A stretch of DNA of 60,056 nt from Candidatus Aenigmatarchaeota archaeon (GTDB lineage: Archaea; Aenigmatarchaeota; Aenigmatarchaeia; QMZS01): assembly GCA_016932615.1 (NCBI GenBank), contig JAFGCN010000025.1, positions 1 to 60,056 of the forward strand. The letters run 5' to 3'. This document shows positions 42,586 to 51,711 of this stretch, one piece after another. The notes below the pieces were generated by a model that was not told where the DNA came from, did not search any database, and saw nothing but the letters and a program-made list of their open reading frames with translations. The stretch's first letter is position 1; each line of letters opens with the position of its first letter. Made by a program: the position numbers and the translations under genes.

Positions 42586-42966
42586 ATGGCAGAACAATAT
42601 TTTTTAGGACCTCGTGAACTCGCAAGAGCAATATGTCCGGACCTCCCTAAAGAACCAACTTATACTCGACTAAGAATACATTTCGGGGAATTGCTGGATG
42701 GGGGGGCAGAGATATACTATTCTGAAGATGCTCTTAAGGAAATGACAACTCGATTAGGAAAGGTCCTTTCACCGGCAGTCGATATTGTGTGGCACTATCC
42801 ACGGGAAAAACATTCAAAAATTGTCGCAGAGGTGTCTAAAAATGACCCTTTAGGCCCCTGGTTGGGTATGGCAATGGGCTATACGTCAACGGAAGCATTT
42901 CTTCGGGATATCGTAGCTATTCCAAAAGCTCTTGGGCTAAAGCCCATCGAGTCTCTTGGGTATTAA
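42586..42966 (+). CDS. Uncharacterised protein, 126 aa
   Basis: This soluble helical protein is not recognised (YFLGPRELARAICPDLPKEP, DALKEMTTRLGKVLSP). It follows the AstE-like gene on the same strand after 65 nt and ends just before the convergent first metallopeptidase gene. There is no membrane helix. Its relation to the peptidase genes is positional only. Confidence 0.45.
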   Translation: MAEQYFLGPRELARAICPDLPKEPTYTRLRIHFGELLDGGAEIYYSEDALKEMTTRLGKVLSPAVDIVWHYPREKHSKIVAEVSKNDPLGPWLGMAMGYTSTEAFLRDIVAIPKALGLKPIESLGY

Positions 42967-42973
42967 ACTAAAT

Positions 42974-44359
42974 CTAAGCAATTCTTCTTTCTCCATACAG
43001 AGTAGATAAACTTGCCGGGCCTTTTTCCCCGCATAAGCTGTCAATTACCGCCTGCCCGCCCTGTTCCTTCAGGAGCTTTTCGACTACCTGCTGTCCCGGA
43101 TAATACAAACTGCCATAGCAAATCGGGTAAATTGGGTCTTTTCCGATTTTTTCCGGGCAGCATATGGCTTGGACTATGCCCCTTGCACTACTTAGATTTT
43201 GCCCATATCCCACACAAAGGTCTTCGATTTCCTTGGGGCTCATTTTCCCTGTAAAGAATCCGTTTAAGGCATAGGCCTGGGCTCCGGTATTTAGATTCTT
43301 TAGCTCACGCCATATTTCAAAATCCTCCTCCAGAGCCGCCCTCTCTCTTCCGGAAACCCTTTCGAGAATAGTCAAGACGTCCTCCCTGAATATGTCAGCA
43401 GCAGAGCAGGCAAAACCCTCGTTCAAAGCAGAGCTGTTGGTTGCAATTGTGCCGGTTGCTCCAAACAGGTCTCCTGTTCTTTTGGCATATCTGGCGTTCA
43501 AATGGTGCCAGGGATAATGCCCTCCCACCTCGTGGGCGGCAATTCCGACCAGGTCAAAGTGATTCCGTTTGCTGGACTTAAGCACAGCGGTCTTTCCATA
43601 ATCCAAATCTCCGGTGGCGTTTCCGTAGTGGAAGGTGCCCAAAGAGGGAGATTTTTCCAGAATCTCAATGTCTAGCCTTGCATGTTTGGGTAGAATCTCT
43701 TTAGTTTTGAGCGCATCAAGCATCATTTTTGCGGATTTCCTGTATACTACTCCAACCCCATCTCCTTCAACAGAGCCAATTTCACACCTCCAATTTGCTG
43801 CAGCCCTGACTAAAGAGTCATCATCCTGGCAGCCCATCAGCTCAAGAACCCTCCCTTCTCTGCCATCCAAATCTTTATTTGTCGGTATTGGCGGGGTCTC
43901 CAGACCAGTAAGTCCCTTGAGTATATCCTCATAGGAAGGACAATCCAGAAGGCCAAGAAGATCCAGTTTAACCTTTGCAGTTGTAGCAAGAGAAGTCGCA
44001 TCATCAAGCCGGACCTGCCTTTTGTGATAATTTTCTATCCCCCCTGCAATTTCCAAAAGCTCGTCAGTTGATTCAAGCGGGTCATGGTCCTCTGCAAACC
44101 GAAGGCATAATTCCCAAGAGGACTCCCCCCTGCCAGAGAGTTCTCTTATCCTTTTTGCTGCAGGTTCTGAGTATATTGGAGAGTTGTCCTTCAAATGCCT
44201 TTCTCCCAGGACATAACTGTCAAATATTCCGCCCTTGCTTTTTCCATAAGGTCCCGCCCCACCACAGATTGTATCTAGCAGCACGACGGTATTGAGGTGC
44301 TCTTTTCCAAATTCCAAGACTGCCGGGTCAGCTTCTTTTTCCCAGCGGTATTTTGCCAT
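42974..44359 (-). CDS. HExxxH metallopeptidase-like protein, copy 1
   Basis: This 461-residue protein is helical, with a C-terminal catalytic-looking part. H276-E277-V-G-G-H281 fits the three-residue-spaced HExxxH zinc motif, and E314 in ALNEGFA about 33 residues later fits the third ligand. This pattern and the following GFA/GLA are like DUF1704/MATCAP-type carboxypeptidases, though whole-protein homology is unproven. It is clearly homologous over its full length to the next gene (AVLEFGKEHLN against RVLEYGQKHLN; GDLFGATGTIATN in both). No signal peptide, so probably cytoplasmic. The 1-nt gap to the upstream gene suggests one transcript. Confidence 0.65.
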   Translation of the reverse strand: MAKYRWEKEADPAVLEFGKEHLNTVVLLDTICGGAGPYGKSKGGIFDSYVLGERHLKDNSPIYSEPAAKRIRELSGRGESSWELCLRFAEDHDPLESTDELLEIAGGIENYHKRQVRLDDATSLATTAKVKLDLLGLLDCPSYEDILKGLTGLETPPIPTNKDLDGREGRVLELMGCQDDDSLVRAAANWRCEIGSVEGDGVGVVYRKSAKMMLDALKTKEILPKHARLDIEILEKSPSLGTFHYGNATGDLDYGKTAVLKSSKRNHFDLVGIAAHEVGGHYPWHHLNARYAKRTGDLFGATGTIATNSSALNEGFACSAADIFREDVLTILERVSGRERAALEEDFEIWRELKNLNTGAQAYALNGFFTGKMSPKEIEDLCVGYGQNLSSARGIVQAICCPEKIGKDPIYPICYGSLYYPGQQVVEKLLKEQGGQAVIDSLCGEKGPASLSTLYGERRIA

Positions 44360-44360
44360 A

Positions 44361-45734
44361 TTACAACTCCCCCGGGGTACACAGGGCAGATAAGCTTGCC
44401 GGGCCGTTTTCCCCGCAAAGGGTCTCTTTTAAATCTGAGACTTTTTTTTGGCCTAAAACCGGCTCCAATGCGGTAGTTCCTGGGTAATACAAACTGCTGT
44501 AGCACAGGGGATGAAGGAGGCTCTTCCCAACCGAAGCAGGGTCACACAAGCCCACCGCCCGGTTTCTTGCCCGGTCAGGGTCTACTCCAAACTCCAGAGA
44601 CATCTTTTCGAGTTCTTCCTGGCCCACTCCATTCATAAAATGGCTGGCCGCTGCATGCCCAAACGAATGGGTGTGCAATTTTTCCAGCTCAAGCGCAATA
44701 TCAAAATTTCCCGCAAAGGTTCTTTCCCTGCCAAAATAATAGTCTTTCCACCAGTCTGAAATATCCCCCTTCAATACTTTCCCAATGCAACTTGCAAACC
44801 CCTCATCCAGAGCGCACTGGTTCGTCGCTATCGTGCCGGTTGCTCCAAACAGGTCTCCTGTAAGATCAGCATATTCGCTTCCCAGGTGATACCTTGTATA
44901 ATGGCCTCCAATCTCATGGGCAGCTGTGGCAATAATCTCAAACAGACATTTTGTGCCAGACTTCACCATAGTGGTTTTCCCATATGGCCTTTGTCCCAAG
45001 GCGTCTCCGTACCTGAATGAGCCAAGGGATGGTGCCTGGCCCAGTATCTCTACATCAAGTTTTGCTTCCTCTGGGAGCAACCCCTCAGACTTCAATACTT
45101 CAAGTATGCCCTTTGCTGAGGCCTGGTATGCCCACCCCACTTCATCCTCGCCAAGAAGCATTGCCTCAGACCTCCATCGTTTTGCCGCTTCAAACAGGTT
45201 TGCGTTTCTAGGGCAGCCCATAAGCTCCAGAACATTTCCCCTCTGGGTTTCAAGAATTTCTCTTGTAGGTATCAGAGCTGGCTCTATCCCTGTGATGCAG
45301 CCAACGATACGTTCATAATCCAGGTCGCTTTTGCCTTTTTTCAGCTGTGATTCAAGCACGTGGGCAACGGCGCGAAGGGACTTTGCCTGGCCAAGCCGGA
45401 CCCCTTTTTTGTAGGGGTTTTCTATTTTCAGGGCCATCTCGTGCAGCTGCCTTGTCAGGGCTTTCAGGTCATACTCATCTGCAAACTCCCGTGCCAAATC
45501 CCCCACGGGTTCTCCCCTGTTTGCCAACTTCCGGATTTCTGTGGCTTCCGGGCCGGAATACACTTCCGAGGCCTCTTTCAGTTTCTTTTCGCCAAAGCCA
45601 TACCAGTCTAATATTGTGGTAGGCCCCTCTCCATATGGGCCTCGCCCTCCAGCGGCAGCATCCAGCGCGGCAACTACATTCAGATGCTTTTGGCCATATT
45701 CCAGGACCCTAAGGTCATTTTCTCTTTCCCACAT
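44361..45734 (-). CDS. HExxxH metallopeptidase-like protein, copy 2
   Basis: This tandem paralog of the preceding gene has about 457 residues from ATG 45734 (MWERENDLRVLEYG); the TTG eight codons upstream is less likely. In this numbering the zinc motif is H273-E-I-G-G-H278 and the third ligand E311 in ALDEGFA. The same GDLFGATGTIATN stretch separates the two in both copies. All putative catalytic residues are kept, so both copies may be active. It likely forms an operon with copy 1 (1-nt gap) and perhaps with the 400-residue gene beyond. Confidence 0.65.
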   Translation of the reverse strand: MWERENDLRVLEYGQKHLNVVAALDAAAGGRGPYGEGPTTILDWYGFGEKKLKEASEVYSGPEATEIRKLANRGEPVGDLAREFADEYDLKALTRQLHEMALKIENPYKKGVRLGQAKSLRAVAHVLESQLKKGKSDLDYERIVGCITGIEPALIPTREILETQRGNVLELMGCPRNANLFEAAKRWRSEAMLLGEDEVGWAYQASAKGILEVLKSEGLLPEEAKLDVEILGQAPSLGSFRYGDALGQRPYGKTTMVKSGTKCLFEIIATAAHEIGGHYTRYHLGSEYADLTGDLFGATGTIATNQCALDEGFASCIGKVLKGDISDWWKDYYFGRERTFAGNFDIALELEKLHTHSFGHAAASHFMNGVGQEELEKMSLEFGVDPDRARNRAVGLCDPASVGKSLLHPLCYSSLYYPGTTALEPVLGQKKVSDLKETLCGENGPASLSALCTPGEL

Positions 45735-45780
45735 AGTATAATTACTTAAATAGAACAACTATTTTGAGATAGTCTATGAA

Positions 45781-46983
45781 CTATATTCTACTGCCCAAAG
45801 GACAGTACTTTTTCAGGATTTCTTTTGGGGTGTAGGCATTCTGAAACATGTCCAGAACATACTTTTTTCTCCCTTCCGGCGAAAGCCCCTGCGCGATTTT
45901 CCTGTGGTGGTGAAGGGAAATTCCAAAAACGTAGGTGTATGCCCTGGACAGGGGATCACTTACCCTTTCATTTGCCTCCTTTACAATAGTCTCTTCAGGT
46001 TCTCCCGGCAAATAGCTTCTGACAAAATCGACAATTTTCCCTCCATCCTCCTCTCTGTTTGCCATTATGCATACATTGTTGTAGACAAGCCAGTAAAGAT
46101 GGTCCGCGCAATGGTGGGCCAAGCCGTATTTCGAGAAGGGCTCAAATGGGCAAAATAAGTCCAGGGTTTCTGCCAGCCCTTCCCACTGAAAGGCGCTCGG
46201 GTCAAAAACAGCAGTCAGCCCTGCAACTTGGCTAAGCTTCTTTTTAGCCACCTGGTTTTTCCAGGACAGTGCCTGAATGGCATGGGCGCAAATCTCGTGA
46301 AAAGCCATGTTTTCAGCCGAGCCCCTGGACCAGTCAAGCCGCTCATTCAGGTTGTAATGAAGGTGGATTTTCCCCTTCTCGTCTGTGAAAATGCGGTTCT
46401 GCCAATACACATCCATATCTACAAATTTTACCTTGTACTCGGGCCGGATTTTGATGCCCAGCCAATGAGTTACCTTTGGCAGGGTTTCATCCTGAAAGTC
46501 CTGAAAGGTGCGCTTAATCTGAGCCCTGGAGAGGCAGTTCTCTTTCCTGAATTTTTCCAGGCCCCTTTCGCTGTAATCATACCCAAGCGCGCGGTAAGCA
46601 TTTGCGGTTTGCTTTAGCTGTTTGTCCAAATCACTTTTTGAAATCATTTCCGGCGAAACCCCGATTGTGCTGGAGACATATTCCCCGAAGGGTATCTGTT
46701 CGCCCTGCAAGGCCCTCAGATAGTACTGGCAGGCCGTCAGCTTGGCCAAAACAAAGCTGTTTTTGCCCCGAAGCTTGCTGTAGCCACGGATTATCCCCTC
46801 AAGCTCCTTTTGTGCCTCCGCCCTGCTTCTGAACTTTCCGGGATAATCCTTTCCTTTCGTAATCAGGTCAAAGTCGATAATCTCAAGCCCGGTCTTGCTC
46901 CCCTTTCCTTTTTCGAGCCGATGCCAGCGGTAAAGAAAATTGAGCATTCTTCCCTCAAGGGGAGAATTCAATTCTGCGGCCAT
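45781..46983 (-). CDS. HExxxH metallopeptidase-like protein, third and divergent copy
   Basis: This 400-residue protein is related by motif, not obviously by overall sequence, to its two neighbours. H229-E-I-C-A-H234 is an HExxxH motif, and E268 in QWEGLAETLDLF, 34 residues later, fits the third zinc ligand. The EGLAE form is close to that of DUF1704/MATCAP proteins. N-terminal half is helical (AQKELEGIIRGYSKLRG). It lies 46 nt upstream of copy 2 on the same strand, and 28 nt from the divergent GT4 gene, sharing a short promoter. Confidence 0.6.
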   Translation of the reverse strand: MAAELNSPLEGRMLNFLYRWHRLEKGKGSKTGLEIIDFDLITKGKDYPGKFRSRAEAQKELEGIIRGYSKLRGKNSFVLAKLTACQYYLRALQGEQIPFGEYVSSTIGVSPEMISKSDLDKQLKQTANAYRALGYDYSERGLEKFRKENCLSRAQIKRTFQDFQDETLPKVTHWLGIKIRPEYKVKFVDMDVYWQNRIFTDEKGKIHLHYNLNERLDWSRGSAENMAFHEICAHAIQALSWKNQVAKKKLSQVAGLTAVFDPSAFQWEGLAETLDLFCPFEPFSKYGLAHHCADHLYWLVYNNVCIMANREEDGGKIVDFVRSYLPGEPEETIVKEANERVSDPLSRAYTYVFGISLHHHRKIAQGLSPEGRKKYVLDMFQNAYTPKEILKKYCPLGSRI

Positions 46984-47011
46984 AATACCTATTTTTCAAA
47001 ACGCTTAGATT

Positions 47012-48202
47012 ATGGCAAAACAGAGAAGAATCCTTATATTTGCGCCTTTCTTTCCGCCCCATATAGGCGGGCTTGAAACGCATGTTTACGAGTTTTCAAA
47101 GCATCTTGGAGAGCGCGGGCACAAAGTGACTGTATTTACGCCGAACATTCCAAAGACCAGGGAAATCGAGGAGCCGGGCAAAAACCTGCTCGTGATAAGG
47201 TATCCTGCAATAATGTTCTTTTCCGCCTCTCAGAATGCAATTCCCGCATTCTGGAGCCCCGGGTTCTGGCGGCTTTTGAATCTTGCCGGAAAAGGCAATC
47301 CTGAATTCGTGATGTCCCGGACAAGGTTTTTCTTCTCGAGCTTTCTTGCCCTGCTTTACGCAAAGGCAACAAGGAAGAAATATATCCACGTCGAGCATGG
47401 CTCAGCTTTTGTTGACATGAATAACAAGGCAATAAGCTTCCTTTCCTGGGCCTACGACAAGACTCTTGGAAAGCTGATTTTCCGGGGAGCCGATAAGGTG
47501 GTTCCAATTTCGCATGCAGTAAGAAGATTTATCCAAAGGGAATTTTTGGACAAAGGCCTGGAAGTGATTTACCGCGGCATTGAGCTTGACGAGATAAGAA
47601 AGATTCCTGAAAACAAGCCCTTCAGGAAAAAATATGAAAAGTACACCCGTTTGTGCGTGCTTGGCCGCCTTACAAAGAACAAGGGAATCGATGTGGCAAT
47701 CGAGACGTTCAGGATACTGCCAAAAAAGCAGAAGGAAAAGTCCCTGCTCTTCATAATAGGGGACGGGCCCGACCGGGGAAAGCTTGAGGCGCTTGCTTCA
47801 GGCGAAAAGAATATTATCTTTACCGGCCCGATGAAACGGCAGGAGGCCATTGGAACGCTTAAAGCCATGGACATTTTCCTCAATCCCGCAACTTCTTCAG
47901 GCGGGCTTTCAACGTCCCTTCTGGAAGGAATGTTCCTGGGGCTTCCGGTTATTTCGACAAAGTTCGAGGGCGGAGGCGACGTCGTGTTTAACGGCAAAAA
48001 CGGGCTAATGGTGCAAGCTTCATCAAATGAAGAGCTTATGGACGCAATTATAAAGCTGATGGGCAACAAGGCGCTTGGAAAAAGACTCGGAAAAGCCGCA
48101 AGTAGGTATGTTTACGAGAACTTCAAGTGGGAGAGGGTTATTGACAAGTATGAGGGGGTTTTTGAAGAGTTGGATCAACGAAATTTCGCCCAAATTCGAT
48201 AG
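47012..48202 (+). CDS. Glycosyltransferase family 4 (GT-B)
   Basis: This 396-residue GT4 enzyme has the N-terminal ILIFAPFFPPHIGGLETHVY and a nucleotide-sugar-binding C-terminal half with LCVLGRLTKNKGIDVAIETF, FIIGDGPDRGKLEAL and the E-x7-E-like SGGLSTSLLEGMFLGLPVIS. Such enzymes transfer sugars to lipid-linked or growing glycans at the cytoplasmic membrane face. Donor and acceptor are unknown. Its last 65 nt overlap the convergent orphan gene. Confidence 0.92.
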   Translation: MAKQRRILIFAPFFPPHIGGLETHVYEFSKHLGERGHKVTVFTPNIPKTREIEEPGKNLLVIRYPAIMFFSASQNAIPAFWSPGFWRLLNLAGKGNPEFVMSRTRFFFSSFLALLYAKATRKKYIHVEHGSAFVDMNNKAISFLSWAYDKTLGKLIFRGADKVVPISHAVRRFIQREFLDKGLEVIYRGIELDEIRKIPENKPFRKKYEKYTRLCVLGRLTKNKGIDVAIETFRILPKKQKEKSLLFIIGDGPDRGKLEALASGEKNIIFTGPMKRQEAIGTLKAMDIFLNPATSSGGLSTSLLEGMFLGLPVISTKFEGGGDVVFNGKNGLMVQASSNEELMDAIIKLMGNKALGKRLGKAASRYVYENFKWERVIDKYEGVFEELDQRNFAQIR

Positions 48203-48947
48203 CATCCCCCAGCATACTGAGGTAGACTTCCGGCCTATTTAGCTCAGTTTTGAAGCCATCGTACTCTATTATCCGGCAATTCCTGCCAAGTATCTCTCTT
48301 TCTATTCCCTTTTCCAAATTGCGGTACAAGCCCTTTCTCTGCTCAGGCAGTGTATAGCGCAATACATTCGATAGGTGCACCAGATTTATTGGAAGCCCAG
48401 ATTTATCAGCTGCCCCATAGGCGATATCAAAGCCCTTGCTACAGATATCCTCCTGAAAGATTCTTAGCTTTTTTTGTCCGGTAAGCGCAGTAATGCGCTT
48501 GTACCTTTGAGGGGAAGCCCACCCACAGCGGATTTCATTATCGACTCTCTGCTCATCCCAAAGGTGGAATCTTCCTCCGTGCTTTATTATCTCCAGAAGT
48601 TCATCGCAATAGGTTTCGTCCCTTTTTATGCACCTAGCAAAGTTTTCTTTGGAAGGGTCACGCAGCAAGGCAATCAAATTCTCCCAGTACTCAGCCCCGG
48701 TTTTTTGCTCCCCTATAGCGCCGAGACGAAAATTCAGGTAGTCTGTCACATAGGGGTTTATGTCAAAAAGCATGCTTAGGTCGGGCTTCTGCTCGCTAAT
48801 GTATCCCAGGCAAGGGTCTATTGAACCAATAATTCCCATGAGTATGCCTCCCTCAGACGGTAGCTTTCCAAATACTGAAGGATAGTCTGGCTCTCCACAC
48901 ATCAAAAGAACATTTTGCGGCTGGCTGAATAAGCTTCTTCGGGTCAT
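48138..48947 (-). CDS. Rossmann-like protein, weakly LIC_10091/methyltransferase-like
   Basis: This 269-residue protein has the order GGILMGIIGSIDPCLGYI, then a strand ending in an acidic loop (LSMLFDINPYVTDYL), then LVHLSNVLRYTLPEQRKGL. This resembles the LIC_10091-like, methyltransferase-like Rossmann group, without a clear SAM glycine motif, so no function is claimed. It overlaps the 3' end of the GT4 gene by 65 nt on the opposite strand, and is divergent from the AsnB-type gene. Confidence 0.5.
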   Translation of the reverse strand: MTRRSLFSQPQNVLLMCGEPDYPSVFGKLPSEGGILMGIIGSIDPCLGYISEQKPDLSMLFDINPYVTDYLNFRLGAIGEQKTGAEYWENLIALLRDPSKENFARCIKRDETYCDELLEIIKHGGRFHLWDEQRVDNEIRCGWASPQRYKRITALTGQKKLRIFQEDICSKGFDIAYGAADKSGLPINLVHLSNVLRYTLPEQRKGLYRNLEKGIEREILGRNCRIIEYDGFKTELNRPEVYLSMLGDAIEFGRNFVDPTLQKPPHTCQ

Positions 48948-48976
48948 ATTCTTATCACCTTAATACAGATTAAATA

Positions 48977-50830
48977 ATGTGCGGAATCTGCGGGTTCAAT
49001 TGGGCGGACAGCACGCTCCTCAAAAAAATGAACGACTCGCAAATGCACAGGGGACCTGACGCCGAAGGCGCGTTTATCGACGGGAAGGTTTCCCTTGGCC
49101 ACCGCCGCCTCGCAATAATAGACCTCTCCGAGAAGGGAAAGCAGCCGATGTCAAACCGGGAGGGAACGGTCACTGTTGTCTTTAACGGCGAAATCTACAA
49201 TTTTCAGGAGCTCAGAAGTGAGCTTGAGGAAAAGGGGCGGCGGTTCGAGACAGAAAGCGACACGGAGGTAATCATCCAAAGCTACCTTGAGTGGGGGCCT
49301 GAATGCGTCAGGAAGTTCAACGGGATGTGGGCTTTCTGCCTTTATGACCGGGAAAAACGGCAGTTTTTTCTCTCAAGGGACCGGATTGGCAAAAAGCCGC
49401 TTTATTATTATTTTGACGGGGACCGGTTCATATTCTCATCAGAGCTTAAGGCAATCCTGGAGCACGACATTCCCAAAGACATTGACAGGACAGCCCTTGA
49501 GCTTTACCTGTCCCTCGGATTTATTCCTGCCCCACACTCGATATTCCGGGACATCAAAAAACTGGAGCGAAGCCAGAACCTGGTTTTTGACATTGAGCAG
49601 AAAAAGATGAAGACCTATTCCTTCTGGGACCTTGGAAGGCACGCGCCAGGCAAAAACAAGAAAGAGCTTATCCGGGAGGGCAGGGAAATTCTTGACAATT
49701 CCGTTTTGCTAAGGAAAATCGCCGATGTGCCTGTTGGCACGTTTCTTAGCGGAGGGCTTGACTCCAGCGCAGTCACGGCAACACTCAAAAAATTCAAGCA
49801 GGACCTTCACACTTTTTCCATTGGCTTTGAAGAGTCCGACAAGTACCGGCTAAAATATGACGAGTCAAAGTACGCAAACCTGGTGTCCGAGTACCTTGGC
49901 ACGACCCATCACCATTTCTACTTCCTGCAAAAGAACTTCGAGGAAATGGTTGAGGCAATAACCTTTGCCTATGATGAGCCATTTTGGGACTTTTCAGCGT
50001 ACCCAACCGCAAAGGTGTCCGAGCTTGCCAGAAAAGAAGTGACTGTCGTGCTGAGCGGAGACGGTGGGGACGAGGTTTTTGGCGGGTACTATGCGCACAA
50101 GGCCGCCGCAAGAATAGAGCTGGCAAGGAAGTTTCCAAAAGCTTTCCTGAAGGCGGGCCACAGGTTTTCAGAGCTTGCGTACAATATTTCAAAGAAGGAC
50201 CGTTTTCTCCTTGGAAAGGAGGGATTCAAGCTTGCGCTTTCTGACGACAGGGAGTTTTACTCGAACCTCCTTTCGGGCGAAAAGTACCTCTCAGAGCAGG
50301 CAAAAATCTGGTACCGCAAAAACCTCTCCAAGGTGCTCGAAAACAATTCCGGGCTGACCGAAGGGCTGATAAAGTTCGACCTTCTTTACAGGACTCTTCC
50401 CGACAATTTCCTTGTCAAAGTCGACAGGGCAAGCATGCTTCACGCCCTTGAAGTACGGTGCCCCTTTTTGGACTACCGCTTTCTGGAGTATGGAAACAGG
50501 ATTCCCACCAGCATGAAGGTCGACTTCAGGAAGACAAAGAAGCTCATGAGGGAGATTATAAAAGACCGGGTGCCTAAGAAGATTGTAAACCGCGGAAAGC
50601 AGGGCTTCATGCCACCTATTTTGGACTGGCTTTACAACGAGTACTGGGGGCTTGTAGAGGAGAAGGCAAAAGTCCTGAGAGAGAGCAAGATTTTAAGCGA
50701 AGCCCAAAGCCAGCAGCTTGCCAAATCCCTTCTGATAAGGCCAAAAACGCACAGGGAAACCACAATCTACGGGGAACGTCTCTACCAATTCTTTGCCCTT
50801 GGAAACTGGGCTGAAAGGTGGCTTCTGTAA
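48977..50830 (+). CDS. asnB: Asparagine synthetase B-type amidotransferase
   Basis: This 617-residue protein has an N-terminal class II glutamine amidotransferase domain with nucleophile Cys2 (MCGICGFNW), MHRGPDAEG and GHRRLAIIDLS. It is followed by an AsnB-type ATP-pyrophosphatase domain with the P-loop FLSGGLDSSAV and VVLSGDGGDEVFGGY. It transfers ammonia from glutamine to an adenylated acid. Within a glycan cluster such enzymes often amidate sugars or lipids (WbpS-like) instead of making asparagine. Either is possible here. Confidence 0.9.
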   Translation: MCGICGFNWADSTLLKKMNDSQMHRGPDAEGAFIDGKVSLGHRRLAIIDLSEKGKQPMSNREGTVTVVFNGEIYNFQELRSELEEKGRRFETESDTEVIIQSYLEWGPECVRKFNGMWAFCLYDREKRQFFLSRDRIGKKPLYYYFDGDRFIFSSELKAILEHDIPKDIDRTALELYLSLGFIPAPHSIFRDIKKLERSQNLVFDIEQKKMKTYSFWDLGRHAPGKNKKELIREGREILDNSVLLRKIADVPVGTFLSGGLDSSAVTATLKKFKQDLHTFSIGFEESDKYRLKYDESKYANLVSEYLGTTHHHFYFLQKNFEEMVEAITFAYDEPFWDFSAYPTAKVSELARKEVTVVLSGDGGDEVFGGYYAHKAAARIELARKFPKAFLKAGHRFSELAYNISKKDRFLLGKEGFKLALSDDREFYSNLLSGEKYLSEQAKIWYRKNLSKVLENNSGLTEGLIKFDLLYRTLPDNFLVKVDRASMLHALEVRCPFLDYRFLEYGNRIPTSMKVDFRKTKKLMREIIKDRVPKKIVNRGKQGFMPPILDWLYNEYWGLVEEKAKVLRESKILSEAQSQQLAKSLLIRPKTHRETTIYGERLYQFFALGNWAERWLL

Positions 50831-50905
50831 GCGGATTGTAGGTCACAGGTAGTTGTCCTGTGGCTGCCTGAAAACAAAATATAATATCTGCAAGGACACT
50901 CTATT

Positions 50906-51622
50906 ATGATAGCTTCCGAAGAAATCCCGGGGTTAATCGTAAACAGGCGCCAGTTCAATAAGTGCCTCCAAAAAATAATGTCTTATGAAGGCCCTGCCGT
51001 GGGCATAGACTGGGGAGCTAGAGACGCAGAAGAGATAATTGCCCAGATAGCATCCGATCCAAACATCAAGGAACCAAGAATAGCTGATGAGATGAGAGTC
51101 CAGCTCAGCAGGACCGTAACTAGCAAATACTACCCAGAGCTTTACTCCGCTGCAGATGAATTGTCACAGGGCATACTTATAATGGACCCCGATTCAGAAT
51201 TTTCCATGTCTTTTCGGTACGGGCACAAAAGACAGGACCTGGACCCAGACCTCATATTCGGCCAGAGATACAAGAACTATTTTGCGCCTGGCATCGGGAA
51301 ATATGCAGACAGGATTTTAAAGAATGCGGCAGAAGAGGGAAGAAGGAAAGACCGCCGGGCTGTGGAAGAATACTTAACTGGGGCGGAAGGTGATTTGGCA
51401 AGTGGCCACCTTGACGGCATAGGGCCAGTTTCAAACTATGTCTTAAAGGCCTTGAAACGGGAAATCCTAAGCCCGGAAGAAGCGCAGGACTGGGCAGACC
51501 GCCTGACAACCTATTCAGACATAGGGCATATTTGCGCAAGGGATAGCCTGGAAAATCTGCGCGGAGGTATTGGGCAAGAGCTGGCTGAGCGATACGAACT
51601 TACCCGGGTACGCTCAGATTAA
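50906..51622 (+). CDS. Uncharacterised protein, tandem pair copy A
   Basis: This 238-residue soluble helical protein is not recognised. It is paralogous to the next gene: the N-terminal PGL core, then YYPELYSAADELSQGIL against YYEELFSTADELKQGVL, and KYADRILKNAAEEGRRKDR against its counterpart. A TATA-like aaatataatatc at 50876-50886 lies about 20-30 nt upstream. Both lie inside the glycan cluster, between the AsnB-type gene and a GT4 gene, on the same strand. Confidence 0.55.
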   Translation: MIASEEIPGLIVNRRQFNKCLQKIMSYEGPAVGIDWGARDAEEIIAQIASDPNIKEPRIADEMRVQLSRTVTSKYYPELYSAADELSQGILIMDPDSEFSMSFRYGHKRQDLDPDLIFGQRYKNYFAPGIGKYADRILKNAAEEGRRKDRRAVEEYLTGAEGDLASGHLDGIGPVSNYVLKALKREILSPEEAQDWADRLTTYSDIGHICARDSLENLRGGIGQELAERYELTRVRSD

Positions 51623-51711
51623 CCCCCTAGCAGATATAGGTAAGCGTTTTGTAATCTGAATGTGTTTGTTTTGCGAAGAAGATATTAATAATTCTGTGGG
51701 GAACTTCGGAT

